From NCBI RefSeq assembly GCF_028649455.1, contig NZ_JAQSIO010000005.1, positions 124,001 through 188,000 on the forward strand: DNA of 64,000 nucleotides, read 5' to 3'. Shown here piece after piece: positions 9,154 through 17,818 of the stretch. How positions within the stretch are numbered: the stretch's first letter is position 1; each line of letters begins with the position of its first letter. The position numbers were made by a program, and so were the translations under genes. Source of the DNA: Curvibacter microcysteis (lineage in GTDB: Bacteria > Pseudomonadota > Gammaproteobacteria > Burkholderiales > Burkholderiaceae_C). The notes under the pieces are model-generated. The model searched no databases and was not told the origin of the DNA. It was given only the letters and a program-made list of their open reading frames with translations.

Positions 9154-9211
9154 TTCTTCATTGCCTCAATTTAACAAACCTCACACCGCAGACGGGCTGC
9201 CGTGTCAGACA

Positions 9212-9688
9212 TCACATGGCTCGCAATGCCCTTCGAATTTCGCTGGCCAAGGCCGGACGCAATTCGGGGCGCACGAAGCGCCCCACCTCAAACGTCCGCC
9301 CTTGACCTGACAACTCGATCAAGGACTGATGACCCACCTTGGGCTCAACCCGCACCCACTCGCGGAGAAACTCAACGCGCTGAAGTTGGCCAGCTTGCTC
9401 CAACTCCACCAGCAAACGCCCGCCCCGCAGGCTGATTCGCTCACCGTCCGCAGCGTGGCGCGCATACAGGAGGAACGCTACACCAATCGCCAGCAATTCG
9501 ATGCCCGTGAAAACCATCACAAGCCGCGCGCCCATGTGCCAGCACAGTGTGGCCACCGCCATGGAAACCAGACAAATTGAGCCGTAAAACCAAGCCAGTT
9601 GAGCGGGTGTTACAGAGCAGTTGCGTCGCAGTTGCCAGTCGATGCCTTGACCGGTGACTTGGGCGAATCGAAGAACCGGATTTGACAT
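9212..9688 (-). CDS. DUF2244 domain membrane protein
   Basis: A protein of 158 residues with two adjacent hydrophobic helices near residues 33-75, then a cytoplasmic basic domain rich in Arg and Glu. It matches the DUF2244 integral membrane family often located upstream of ctaC. Its function is unknown. It ends 58 bp before ctaC on the same strand, so it could be the first gene of the oxidase operon or have its own transcript. Confidence 0.85.
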   Translation of the reverse strand: MSNPVLRFAQVTGQGIDWQLRRNCSVTPAQLAWFYGSICLVSMAVATLCWHMGARLVMVFTGIELLAIGVAFLLYARHAADGERISLRGGRLLVELEQAGQLQRVEFLREWVRVEPKVGHQSLIELSGQGRTFEVGRFVRPELRPALASEIRRALRAM

Positions 9689-9750
9689 GCGTCAAGCCCC
9701 CGGAAAACAGATGCGCGGGAATATGCCCGAATGAAAACCGAGCGAATTTT

Positions 9751-9772
9751 AACCGAGTCAGTGCTCGGGTTT
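9751..9772 (-). terminator. Hairpin between the BioC-like gene and DUF2244
   Basis: On the minus strand AACC(C)GAG pairs with CTCGGTT, a 7-bp stem with one bulge and a 6-base loop, followed by TTAAAATT. It lies just after the stop of the methyltransferase gene, so a weak terminator is possible. It also lies where the DUF2244/oxidase promoter would be expected, so it might be an operator. Confidence 0.35.
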
Positions 9773-9780
9773 GACAATTC

Positions 9781-10695
9781 TCAAACAGGCGGCAAATTCT
9801 TTTTGTTGTGGCGCAACACCGTCTTCATTTCCTGCAGAGAAACAGCACTTTGGCTGCTCAAACGAATGCGCGGAACAGGCTTGAAAGCATGACCGTAAAT
9901 GATCTCGAACGTGAGGCTCAAACTGCCGGGCGCGGGCTCGGTTAAAGCCGGACTGGTGCGCAGCGCGTGCAGCAGTTGCGCATGCCAACTGCGCCCGCGG
10001 CACGCCGCAAAACGCGCAGGGTGGAGGTTTCGTCCCAATTCGCGCAGCTCCTTGAGCAGGCGTTCCGGACTTTCAAAGGTCAGCACCACACGCTCCATGT
10101 CCATGACGGGCTCGGCAAAGCCCGCCTCGACCAACATATCGCCCCAGTCATGCATGTCCGTGAAGACATGCCCTGGCGCAGGCCAGCCGGCCTGCGCATA
10201 CAGCGCGCGCAACTCCTGCAGGGTGTCCGGTCCGAGACAGGAAAACATCAAGAAACCGTCAACCGCCAAAGCTTTGTGCCATTGCCCAATCAAGTCTTGC
10301 GGTCGGTCGGTCGCATGCAACGCCATGTTGGACCAGACCATCTGCACGCTGCCATCGGTGGGCAGGCCAACCGCAGGCGCTCGTCCGCTCCAGCGGGCCG
10401 GTTGCCACCAGGCGGGTTCGTGGGTTTGCCGGGCCTTCGCAGCACGCGCCGGGACGGGCTCGTGCACATGCGCTCGGGCCTTGGGGTAGAGCTCCAGCAA
10501 CTTGGCGTGGCCTTGCAAGCCGCCCCAGGAGGGGGCCCAGTCCAACCACGCATCTGGCTGCAATTTGATCCACTGCAAGCGTTCAGCCATGCGGCGAGCC
10601 ACCTCTTCGTGCAGCCAGGGCGACTGGTCCAGAGGCAAACGCTCCAGGCGCTGCACGGCTGGGGGATCGATGGTCGGGGGCGAGGGGTGGTTCAT
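9781..10695 (-). CDS. BioC-like SAM-dependent methyltransferase
   Basis: A protein of 304 residues resembling malonyl-ACP O-methyltransferase BioC, which starts pimelate synthesis for biotin. The BioC-like features are the N-terminal LHEEVARRMAERL segment and the post-motif region VWSNMALH followed by LAVDGFLMFSCLGPDTLQELR. The SAM-binding motif I is poorly conserved (DWAPSWGGLQG in place of a DxGxGxG loop). No other biotin gene is nearby. ATG 10695 is chosen by homology to the BioC N-terminus; the frame extends upstream but without plausible protein. It is divergent from comF, with 39 bp between starts. Function as BioC is probable, not certain. Confidence 0.7.
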   Translation of the reverse strand: MNHPSPPTIDPPAVQRLERLPLDQSPWLHEEVARRMAERLQWIKLQPDAWLDWAPSWGGLQGHAKLLELYPKARAHVHEPVPARAAKARQTHEPAWWQPARWSGRAPAVGLPTDGSVQMVWSNMALHATDRPQDLIGQWHKALAVDGFLMFSCLGPDTLQELRALYAQAGWPAPGHVFTDMHDWGDMLVEAGFAEPVMDMERVVLTFESPERLLKELRELGRNLHPARFAACRGRSWHAQLLHALRTSPALTEPAPGSLSLTFEIIYGHAFKPVPRIRLSSQSAVSLQEMKTVLRHNKKNLPPV

Positions 10696-10734
10696 GGTCG
10701 GTCGATTCAATGCGCTGGCGAGTATATTGAGTCC

Positions 10735-11460
10735 ATGCTGTCGCGGCTTTTCAGCGCCTGGATGACCCGCCTGCCCAGTCAGTGCGCCATCTGCCGCGCC
10801 TGGCCAGCACAGCGGGTGTGTGAAACCTGCGTGCTGCGTTTTGCAGGTCCCCGCCCACGCTGCCGACGCTGTGCCTTGCCCTGCCCCGAAGGCGTTCAGG
10901 TGTGTGGCGTCTGCCTCCTCCAACCCGTCCCCTTGAACAGCTGCCACGCCGCCGTGGACTACGCCTACCCCTGGACTCAGTGCATTGCGGAGTTCAAGTT
11001 CCAGCAAGAGCCCGGCTGGGCACGAACCTTCGCGGCCCTGATGCTACAAAGCCCCAAGCTGCAAGACTGCGTGAGCCAAAGCGACTGGCTGCTGCCCATG
11101 CCCCTGGCCCCCGCCCGCTTGCAGGAGCGCGGCTACAACCAAGCCTTGGTGCTGGCCAAGCAACTGGCGCCCGCCAAAGTGCTGACAGAAGGCTTGCTGC
11201 GGCTGCGCCACACGCCCAGTCAACGCGAACTGACAAAACGCCAGCGGCAGGTCAACCTGCGCGGCGCCCTGCTGGCCAACCCACAGCACCTGAGCACCCT
11301 CCAGGGCGCTCGCCTGACCTTGATCGACGACGTCATGACCACCGGCGCGTCACTGGCAGCAGCGGCACAAGCCTTGCGCGCCGCTGGCGCGCAAGAAGTG
11401 CATGCCTGCGTCTTCGCTCGCACGCCCGACCCAACAGTGGAACGGGTGCACCGACAATAG
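10735..11460 (+). CDS. ComF family phosphoribosyltransferase-like protein
   Basis: A protein of 241 residues with an N-terminal cysteine-rich zinc-finger region (paired CxxC motifs between residues about 17 and 60) and a C-terminal type I phosphoribosyltransferase fold with the PRPP loop LIDDVMTTGAS. This is the ComF/GntX layout, linked to DNA uptake in competent bacteria although the biochemical activity is not established. trmL follows after 3 bp, so the two are cotranscribed. Confidence 0.9.
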   Translation: MLSRLFSAWMTRLPSQCAICRAWPAQRVCETCVLRFAGPRPRCRRCALPCPEGVQVCGVCLLQPVPLNSCHAAVDYAYPWTQCIAEFKFQQEPGWARTFAALMLQSPKLQDCVSQSDWLLPMPLAPARLQERGYNQALVLAKQLAPAKVLTEGLLRLRHTPSQRELTKRQRQVNLRGALLANPQHLSTLQGARLTLIDDVMTTGASLAAAAQALRAAGAQEVHACVFARTPDPTVERVHRQ

Positions 11461-11463
11461 GGC

Positions 11464-11940
11464 ATGTTTCACATTGTTCTTGTTCAACCCGAGATCCCCC
11501 CCAACACCGGCAACGTCATCCGGCTGGCAGCCAACACAGGGTGCACTTTGCACCTGATTGAGCCCCTGGGGTTTTCGATGGAAGACCGCTACATGCGGCG
11601 CGCAGGCCTCGACTACCACGAGTACGCCGAAGTTCAAAAACACGCCAGTTGGGACGCCTTCTTGAACACCAGCCAGGCGCCGGCGGAGCGCCTGTTCGCG
11701 ATGACCACGCACGGCTCACGCTCCGCCTTCGAATTGAGTTTCCAGCGCGGCGATTACTTTGTCTTTGGCTCCGAAACCCGGGGGCTGGCGCCCGAATTGC
11801 GTGAGCAATTCCCACTGTCGCAGCGCCTGCGCTTGCCCATGCAGGCGGGCCAGCGCAGCCTGAATCTGTCCAACGCTGTTGCCGTGACCGTGTTCGAAGC
11901 TTGGCGTCAAAACCAGTTTCAAGGCGGCGTGGCGGGCTGA
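11464..11940 (+). CDS. trmL: tRNA (cytidine/uridine-34-2'-O)-methyltransferase
   Basis: Small SPOUT-class enzyme that methylates the ribose of wobble nucleotide 34 in certain leucine tRNAs. The 158 residues match TrmL length. Knot-forming SPOUT motifs are visible: the N-terminal PEIPPNTGNVIR, the central FGSETRGL, and the C-terminal RLPMQAGQRSLNLSNA. It starts 3 bp after comF in an evident operon. Confidence 0.95.
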   Translation: MFHIVLVQPEIPPNTGNVIRLAANTGCTLHLIEPLGFSMEDRYMRRAGLDYHEYAEVQKHASWDAFLNTSQAPAERLFAMTTHGSRSAFELSFQRGDYFVFGSETRGLAPELREQFPLSQRLRLPMQAGQRSLNLSNAVAVTVFEAWRQNQFQGGVAG

Positions 11941-11989
11941 CCGCGGCAGGCGGCGACGCCATGCGAGCGGCGCCAGCGCTGCTGGAAGC

Positions 11990-12448
11990 TCAGGGATACT
12001 GACGGGCCAGCGACTCGGCCACACAGACGGGTTTGCTGCCGCCTTCGCGCTCGATCGTGACCTCCCACGCGAACTGGTAGCCCTGGTTGTCGATGGGACT
12101 GGCTTCCAGCAAACGCAAATGGGCCCGCAAGCGGCTGCCCACGGGCACAGGCGCCGGGAAGCGCACCTTGTTGAGGCCGTAGTTGACCCCCATGCGCGCC
12201 TCCAGGACCTCCAGCGTCGAGCCAAAAAACTGAGGAACCAGGGACAAGGTCAAGAAACCGTGCGCGATGGGCGCCCCAAACGGGCCGCTGCGGGCGCGCT
12301 CCACATCGATGTGGATCCATTGGTGGTCCCCGGTGGCGTCGGCGAATTGGTTCACCTGTTCCTGGGTGATGGTGACCCAGTCGCTGATGGCCACCTCTTG
12401 GCCCACGCAGGCCGCCAGATCGGAAAGGGTTTGGAAGGTTTTTTTCAT
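11990..12448 (-). CDS. MaoC family (R)-specific enoyl-CoA hydratase-like protein
   Basis: Hot-dog fold protein of 152 residues with the MaoC catalytic motif: DATGDHQWIHID (Asp and His dyad) followed by FGAPIAHGFLTLSL. Family members hydrate trans-2-enoyl-CoA to (R)-3-hydroxyacyl-CoA and can feed polyhydroxyalkanoate synthesis, but the substrate here cannot be told from sequence. ATG 12448 is used; a TTG two codons upstream is the only alternative. It stands alone, convergent to trmL. Confidence 0.9.
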   Translation of the reverse strand: MKKTFQTLSDLAACVGQEVAISDWVTITQEQVNQFADATGDHQWIHIDVERARSGPFGAPIAHGFLTLSLVPQFFGSTLEVLEARMGVNYGLNKVRFPAPVPVGSRLRAHLRLLEASPIDNQGYQFAWEVTIEREGGSKPVCVAESLARQYP

Positions 12449-12524
12449 GGGCAAACTTTAGCGGCGGACACCGCACAGCAATGTCGGCCAGGCGACATGG
12501 GCCCCCACAACAGCCCCCATGCGC

Positions 12525-13142
12525 TCAATCCTGCAACCAACGCAGCAAGGGCTGCCACTGCTGCAAGTCTTTCTCCACCCGCGCAGGTGCCACATCGAAC
12601 AAGGTCAAGCCCTGGGCCGCCAAGTGCACGTAGTTCTGTGTGTCACGCAAGCCGGTCAGGTAAGGCAGACCCAGGCTGTCGACAAATTCGCGCAGACGCT
12701 CGGCCGCAATCGTGCGCTCGTCCACCCGCATCCCGACGATGGCGATGTCCAAGCCCTGCGCGCGCTTCATTCCCGCGAGTTGATCCAAAAAATCACGCGT
12801 GGCAAACATGTCAAACACGCTGGGCTGCAAGGGCACAAGCACCTTGTCCGCCAGCTTGAGCACGTCTTTCAGCGCCCCGCCACTCAGGCCGGCAGGCGTG
12901 TCCAACACCGCATGCTGAAGGCCTTTGCGAGGGCGCCCTATCGCGCTGGGGTCCACTTTCCAGGCCTCAATCACCGCTGCTTGCGCAGGACGCAGCCCCA
13001 ACCACAAATGCGCCGACTGCTGGCGATCCAGGTCCCCCAAGGCCACCGCATGCCCCTGCGACGCCAGGGCGCCCGCCAGTTGGGTGCTCAGCGTGGATTT
13101 GCCCACGCCACCTTTGGGATTGGCCACCACGAAGATCGACAT
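12525..13142 (-). CDS. Orphan ParA family ATPase
   Basis: A protein of 205 residues with the deviant Walker A motif of ParA/MinD proteins, PKGGVGKST near residue 11, a switch motif VLDTPAGL, and Walker B-type hydrophobic strands. It lacks the N-terminal HTH of plasmid ParA proteins, and no parB-like gene or parS-like repeats are adjacent. A role in positioning a cellular cargo is possible; chromosome partitioning proper is unlikely. ATG 13142 is preceded by AAGGAG; a TTG five codons upstream is disfavoured. Confidence 0.88.
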   Translation of the reverse strand: MSIFVVANPKGGVGKSTLSTQLAGALASQGHAVALGDLDRQQSAHLWLGLRPAQAAVIEAWKVDPSAIGRPRKGLQHAVLDTPAGLSGGALKDVLKLADKVLVPLQPSVFDMFATRDFLDQLAGMKRAQGLDIAIVGMRVDERTIAAERLREFVDSLGLPYLTGLRDTQNYVHLAAQGLTLFDVAPARVEKDLQQWQPLLRWLQD

Positions 13143-13265
13143 GCGCTGCTCCTTCAAGCTGTTGCTGAGGACAGCATGTTAGCGATTGCCCATGATGAAG
13201 GGCGGCGCGCCCTGGCTGCAGACAAGATGGGTGGCGGCAGCTGGTTCACAGCCCATCCCAACTAC

Positions 13266-13278
13266 TTGACTGAGTCAA
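13266..13278. promoter_or_regulatory. Palindromic MarR-type operator candidate
   Basis: A perfect 6-1-6 palindrome, TTGACT-G-AGTCAA, lies 22 bp before the start of the MarR-GNAT gene. Its size and position suit a dimeric winged-helix MarR protein, so autoregulation is the likely meaning. Binding is inferred. Confidence 0.55.
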
Positions 13279-13300
13279 ATAAAAAGCCCAGCATGAGGAC

Positions 13301-14251
13301 ATGAACACCTCATCCTCGACCGATGCTGTCAGCGCATTGCACGCCGACATCGACAGCGTGCGCCGCTTCAGCCGCTTCTACACCCGCCAATTGGGCCTGC
13401 TCGACGAAGGCTTGCTGGCCACGGGGTTCACCCTGACCGAGGCACGGCTGCTGTATGAGCTGGCGCAAGGCGCTGAACTCACGGCCAGCCAATTGGTGCG
13501 CGAGCTGGCGCTGGACGCAGGCTACCTGAGCCGCTTGCTCAAGAAGTTCGAGCAACAGGGCTGGCTGCTGCGCGAGCCCGACCCCAGCGACGCAAGGCAA
13601 AGTCACTTGCAACTCAGCGCCAGTGGACAGGCTGCGTTTGCGCCACTGGATCGGGGCTCGCGTGAGCAGGTCCAACAGTGGCTGAAGACCCTCTCCCCCT
13701 TGCAACGGCAGGACTTGCAACACGCCATGCAAACCGTGCAGACCTTGCTCGCGGCCCCGCCCGCGCCGGCAGGTTCCCTGCACCTGCGCGGTCTGCGCCC
13801 GGGCGACCTGGGTTGGGTGGTGCACCGCCAAGCCCTGCTCTACAGCCACGAGTACGGCTGGGATGCCAGTTTCGAAGCCCTGGTGGCCGAGATCGTGGCC
13901 AAGTACCAGCAAAACTTCGACGCCAGCGGCGAAAACGCCTGGATCGCTGAGTGGCAGGGGCGCCCGGTGGGTTCGGTGTTTGTGGTGCGTGAATCAGCCA
14001 CGGTGGCCAAGCTCCGACTGCTCTACGTGGAAGCCGAGGCGCGCGGTCTGGGCCTGGGGCGCCAACTGGTGCAGCGCTGCATCGACTTCGCCCGTGAGCG
14101 GGGCTACCAAACCCTCAAGCTGTGGACCAACGACGTGTTGAGCAGCGCCCGCCACATCTACCAAAGCACTGGGTTTGAGCTGGTGGCCAGCGAGCCCCAT
14201 CACTCCTTTGGCCATGATCTGATCGGTGAGCACTGGACGCTGACGCTCTGA
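13301..14251 (+). CDS. MarR-type HTH regulator fused to GNAT acetyltransferase
   Basis: A protein of 316 residues with two domains. Residues about 15-150 form a MarR winged helix (the LDAGYLSRLLKKFEQQGWL recognition region and a DARQ wing). Residues about 160-316 form a GNAT acetyltransferase with the acetyl-CoA motif EARGLGLGRQLVQRC and the C-terminal KLWTNDVLSSARHIYQSTGF signature. This bifunctional architecture is known in proteobacteria, but the acetyl acceptor is generally unknown. The start follows AGGAC, and a palindrome 22 bp upstream suggests autoregulation. Confidence 0.9.
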   Translation: MNTSSSTDAVSALHADIDSVRRFSRFYTRQLGLLDEGLLATGFTLTEARLLYELAQGAELTASQLVRELALDAGYLSRLLKKFEQQGWLLREPDPSDARQSHLQLSASGQAAFAPLDRGSREQVQQWLKTLSPLQRQDLQHAMQTVQTLLAAPPAPAGSLHLRGLRPGDLGWVVHRQALLYSHEYGWDASFEALVAEIVAKYQQNFDASGENAWIAEWQGRPVGSVFVVRESATVAKLRLLYVEAEARGLGLGRQLVQRCIDFARERGYQTLKLWTNDVLSSARHIYQSTGFELVASEPHHSFGHDLIGEHWTLTL

Positions 14252-14320
14252 CCCAGGCGGTGCACGCAGCCTCCCCCAAAAGAACGGCCTCTTGGCCCTG
14301 GTTGGGGACGACTTGGCAAA

Positions 14321-14968
14321 ATGCCCCGCATGGAGACCTTCAACGCCTGGGCGCCCCTGCTGCGCCACCTGATCGAACTTGCCGCCATGCTGGCTTTTGC
14401 GCTTTCGGGCGTGCTGGAAGGGGCGCGCAAACGGCTGGACCCGGTGGGCGTTTGCGTGGTGGCTTTTCTGGCCGCCTTTGGCGGCGGCACCTTGCGTGAC
14501 CTGCTGCTGGACCAGCGGCCCTTTTTCTGGATCCGCCACAGCGACTACGTCTGGGGCATCTTGGGCCTCAGTGTCTGCGCCCTGCTGTTCATGCGTCAGC
14601 GCCACTTTGAGCCCACCGAGCGGGCCATTCAGATTCCCGACGCCATCGGCTTGGGCCTGTTCACGGCCGTGGGTGTGGACACCGCCCAGGCCCTGGGCAT
14701 GCCCAGCCTCATTGCGGTCTTGATGGGGGTGATCACCGGGGTGTTTGGCGGGGTGCTGCGCGACATCGTCTGCAATGAAATCCCCAAGGCCTTCAACGAC
14801 CACCGGCCCTACGCGGTCTGCGCGTTTGCAGGCGCATGGCTGTACCTGGGCTTGCGCAACGGCCAAGCCGACGAGACCACCGCGCTGGTGGCCTGCGTGC
14901 TGCTCACCGCTGGCTTGCGCGGCTTGGCGGTGTGGCGCAATTGGCAACTGCCGGGCTGGCGCCACTGA
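14321..14968 (+). CDS. Trimeric intracellular cation (TRIC) channel family protein, UPF0126
   Basis: Membrane protein of 215 residues made of two repeats of the UPF0126 unit, each with the glycine-rich signature (FGGGTLRDLLLDQRPFFW and FGGVLRDIVCNEIP). About seven helices are predicted by eye. Prokaryotic TRIC proteins form K+-permeable trimeric channels; the physiological role here is unknown. ATG 14330 is an alternative start three codons in. Confidence 0.92.
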   Translation: MPRMETFNAWAPLLRHLIELAAMLAFALSGVLEGARKRLDPVGVCVVAFLAAFGGGTLRDLLLDQRPFFWIRHSDYVWGILGLSVCALLFMRQRHFEPTERAIQIPDAIGLGLFTAVGVDTAQALGMPSLIAVLMGVITGVFGGVLRDIVCNEIPKAFNDHRPYAVCAFAGAWLYLGLRNGQADETTALVACVLLTAGLRGLAVWRNWQLPGWRH

Positions 14969-15004
14969 GGCCGGTGGCCAGCCCGGGTATCAAGCCATTG
15001 AGCG

Positions 15005-16207
15005 TCAAACGCGCTCGAGGATCAGCGCAATGCCTTGGCCCACGCCAATGCACATGGTGCACAGCGCATAGCGGCCACCGCTGCGGTGCAATTGATTGAC
15101 CGCCGTGGTCACCAAGCGCGCGCCGCTGGCGCCCAAGGGATGGCCCAGAGCGATGGCACCGCCATTGGGGTTGACGCGAGGGTCATCGTCTTGCAAGCCC
15201 AGTTGACGCAACACGGCCAGGCCTTGCGCGGCAAAGGCTTCGTTGAGCTCAATCACATCCATCTGCGCCAAGCTCAGGCCGGTCAAGGCCAGGACTTTTT
15301 GCGTGGCGGGTGCCGGGCCAATGCCCATGATGCGCGGAGCCACACCGGCCGTGGCCATGCCGACCACGCGGGCGCGCGGCGTCAGGCCATGCAGGGCGGC
15401 CGAACGCTCGTCGGCCAACAACAAGGCGCAAGCCCCGTCATTGACACCGCTGGCATTGCCAGCGGTCACGGTGCCGTCGGGGCGCACCACGCCTTTGAGC
15501 TTGGCCAGCGCTTCCAGCGAGGTGGACCGCGGGTGCTCGTCCTGGCTCACGATGATCGCGTCGCCCTTCTTCTGCGGCACCGACACCGGGGTGATTTCGG
15601 CATCGAAAACACCGGCTTGCTGCGCCGCCACCGCCTTGAGTTGGCTGGCCAAGGCCATGCGGTCCTGGGCTTCACGTTCGATGCCGTAGTCCGTGGCGAC
15701 GTTCTCTGCCGTCTCGGGCATGGCATCGACCCCGTACTGCGCTTTCATCAGCTTGTTGACGAAGCGCCATCCAATGGTGGTGTCATACACCGCATTGGCA
15801 CGGCTGAAGGCGCTTTCGGCCTTGGGCATGACAAAGGGTGCGCGGCTCATGCTTTCCACGCCGCCGGCAATCATCAGCCCAGCCTCACCGGCGCGGATGG
15901 CGCGGGCGGCCGTGCCGACCGCGTCCAAACCCGAACCGCAGAGGCGGTTCACGGTGGCGCCGGGCACTTCGATGGGCAGGCCCGCGAGCAAACTGGCCAT
16001 GCGCGCCACGTTGCGGTTGTCTTCGCCAGCCTGGTTGGCGCAGCCATAGATCACATCGGTCACTGCGGCCCAGTCCACGCCAGGGTTGCGGGCCATCAAG
16101 GCCTTCAGGGGAATGGCGCCCAGGTCATCGGCACGGATGCTGGACAGCGCGCCGCCATAGCGACCAAAAGGGGTGCGGATGGCATCGCAAATAAAGGCTT
16201 GGGTCAT
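15005..16207 (-). CDS. pcaF: 3-oxoadipyl-CoA thiolase
   Basis: Last enzyme of the beta-ketoadipate pathway, cleaving 3-oxoadipyl-CoA to succinyl-CoA and acetyl-CoA. The 400 residues carry the thiolase catalytic set: Cys90 in NRLCGSG, the His of GHPLGASG and the Cys of CMCIGVGQG. The N-terminal [14 protein letters not shown] is typical of the PcaF/PaaJ branch. Placement directly after pcaI and pcaJ supports PcaF over a general acetyl-CoA acetyltransferase. It starts 49 bp after pcaJ. Confidence 0.93.
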   Translation of the reverse strand: MTQAFICDAIRTPFGRYGGALSSIRADDLGAIPLKALMARNPGVDWAAVTDVIYGCANQAGEDNRNVARMASLLAGLPIEVPGATVNRLCGSGLDAVGTAARAIRAGEAGLMIAGGVESMSRAPFVMPKAESAFSRANAVYDTTIGWRFVNKLMKAQYGVDAMPETAENVATDYGIEREAQDRMALASQLKAVAAQQAGVFDAEITPVSVPQKKGDAIIVSQDEHPRSTSLEALAKLKGVVRPDGTVTAGNASGVNDGACALLLADERSAALHGLTPRARVVGMATAGVAPRIMGIGPAPATQKVLALTGLSLAQMDVIELNEAFAAQGLAVLRQLGLQDDDPRVNPNGGAIALGHPLGASGARLVTTAVNQLHRSGGRYALCTMCIGVGQGIALILERV

Positions 16208-16256
16208 GGTTATTCCTTGTCTCTCTTGGGGGTTGGATTCAGATCTGGGTGCAGGC

Positions 16257-16901
16257 TCAATGGGCCAGCGGCAAGCCGATGAGCGCTTGCAGGGCCTCTG
16301 GCGTCAGCCCAGGCACCGCGTCCACCAGGCGCAAGCCCTCGGGGCTGCATTCCAGCGTGGCCAAATCGGTGTAGATGCGTTTCACGCAAGCCAGCCCGGT
16401 CAGGGGGTAGGTGCACGTCTGCACCACCTTGCTGACGCCTTGCTTGGTCAGCAGATCCATCATCACCCAGGTCTGGCGCGCGCCCGTGGCCAGGTCCATC
16501 GCGCCGCCCACTGCGGGAATGGAGCCTGGCTCGCCGGTGCTCCAGTTGGCCAGATCCCCGGTGGTCGAGACCTGAAATGCGCCCAACACGCAGATGTCGA
16601 TGTGGCCGCCGCGCATCATGGCAAAGCTGTCGGCATGGTGGAAGAAAGCGCCACCCGGCAGCAAGGTCACAGGCTGCTTGCCAGCGTTGATGAGGTCATA
16701 GTCTTCCAGACCGGGTGCGGGGGCGGGCCCCATGCCCAGGATGCCGTTTTCGCTTTGCAGAATCACTTCGCGGTCGGCGGGAATGTGGTTGGCCACCAGG
16801 GTTGGCATGCCGATGCCCAGGTTCACGATGGCGCCATCGTGGATGTCCAGCGCCACGCGGCGCGCCAGTTCGTCTTTGCTGCGGCGGGTGTAGTCACTCA
16901 T
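16257..16901 (-). CDS. pcaJ: 3-oxoadipate CoA-transferase subunit B
   Basis: Beta subunit of the succinyl-CoA:3-oxoadipate CoA-transferase. The 214 residues include the GIGMPTLV glycine loop and the SENGILGMGP motif holding the catalytic glutamate that forms the CoA thioester. It pairs with the alpha subunit encoded upstream (42 bp gap) and precedes the thiolase, giving the order pcaI-pcaJ-pcaF. Confidence 0.93.
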   Translation of the reverse strand: MSDYTRRSKDELARRVALDIHDGAIVNLGIGMPTLVANHIPADREVILQSENGILGMGPAPAPGLEDYDLINAGKQPVTLLPGGAFFHHADSFAMMRGGHIDICVLGAFQVSTTGDLANWSTGEPGSIPAVGGAMDLATGARQTWVMMDLLTKQGVSKVVQTCTYPLTGLACVKRIYTDLATLECSPEGLRLVDAVPGLTPEALQALIGLPLAH

Positions 16902-16943
16902 GTGAGGGCTTTCTGTTCGTAGAAGGGGCAGAGACCCGCTGGC

Positions 16944-17645
16944 TCAAGCCGCGGCCTTGAATCCACCGCCTTGGGTGGCCTGGCGTTCGATGCAGACCAC
17001 GCGGTCCACAAAAATACCGGGGGTGATGACGGTCTCTGGGTCGATCTGGCCCAACTCGGCCACCTCATACACCGACGCCACCGTGAAACGGGCGGCGGTG
17101 GCCATCACCGGTCCGAAATTGCGAGCCGATTGCCGGTAGGTGAGATTGCCCCAACGATCGCCACGCTCGGCCTTGATGAGGGCCACATCGCCGTGGATCG
17201 GGTGCTCCAGCACGTACTGGCGGCCGTTGATTTCACGCGTTTCCTTGCCCTGGGCCATCTCGGTGCCATACCCCGTGGGGGTGAAAAATGCACCGATGCC
17301 CGCCCCTGCGGCGCGCAGGCGCTCGGCCAGATTGCCCTGCGGCACCAGTTCGAGTTCGATCTTGCCACTGCGGTAAAGCGCATCAAAAATCTGGCTGTCC
17401 GCTTGGCGCGGAAAGCTGCAGATGATCTTGCGCACCCGACCCGCCTTGAGCAGGGCGGCCAAACCGGTCTCGCCATTGCCCGCGTTGTTGTTGACGACGG
17501 TGAGGTCGCGCGCACCCTGCTCAATCAAACCGTCGATCAGTTCGTTGGGGATGCCTGCTGTGCCAAAACCGCCTATCAGTACCGTACTACCGTCCGAAAC
17601 ATCCGCCAGGGCCTGAGCCACAGTGGGCACCCACTTATTGATCAT
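16944..17645 (-). CDS. pcaI: 3-oxoadipate CoA-transferase subunit A
   Basis: Alpha subunit of the CoA-transferase that activates 3-oxoadipate. The 233 residues begin with MINKWVPTVAQA and contain the CoA-binding GGFGTAGIPNELI motif and the NNNAG strand typical of the family. ATG 17645 is chosen over an upstream extension of the frame because it matches the family N-terminus and has GGAGA upstream. First gene of the pcaIJF operon, transcribed away from the IclR regulator. Confidence 0.93.
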   Translation of the reverse strand: MINKWVPTVAQALADVSDGSTVLIGGFGTAGIPNELIDGLIEQGARDLTVVNNNAGNGETGLAALLKAGRVRKIICSFPRQADSQIFDALYRSGKIELELVPQGNLAERLRAAGAGIGAFFTPTGYGTEMAQGKETREINGRQYVLEHPIHGDVALIKAERGDRWGNLTYRQSARNFGPVMATAARFTVASVYEVAELGQIDPETVITPGIFVDRVVCIERQATQGGGFKAAA

Positions 17646-17762
17646 GATGAGAGGTTCTCCAGAGAAGATGAGGCACAGTCGCTTGTTGTTCGCGACGCGC
17701 CCGAGGTGCCTGCCCCAAAGACCCCCAAGGGTCTTATTGCAAGCGTTGGCAAACCTCAAAAT

Positions 17763-17788
17763 TTGTTCTAGTATCGAACAATGGTTCG
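17763..17788. promoter_or_regulatory. Three-half-site operator between pcaI and the IclR regulator
   Basis: TTGTTC and GAACAA form a perfect 6-bp inverted repeat with a 7-base spacer (17763-17781). The second arm is followed after four bases by GTTCG, forming another inverted repeat with CGAAC (17775-17788). Three GTTC/GAAC half-sites at regular spacing recall operators of PcaU/PobR-type IclR activators. It could control both divergent transcripts. Confidence 0.6.
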
Positions 17789-17818
17789 CATAAAGAATTT
17801 TAAAAGATTGACGCTCTT

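Noticed and set aside
6367-9174. A 935-codon open frame antisense to ctaC and ctaD
   Set aside because: It lies entirely opposite strongly conserved oxidase subunit genes and is extremely His/Gln/Gly rich, a typical shadow.
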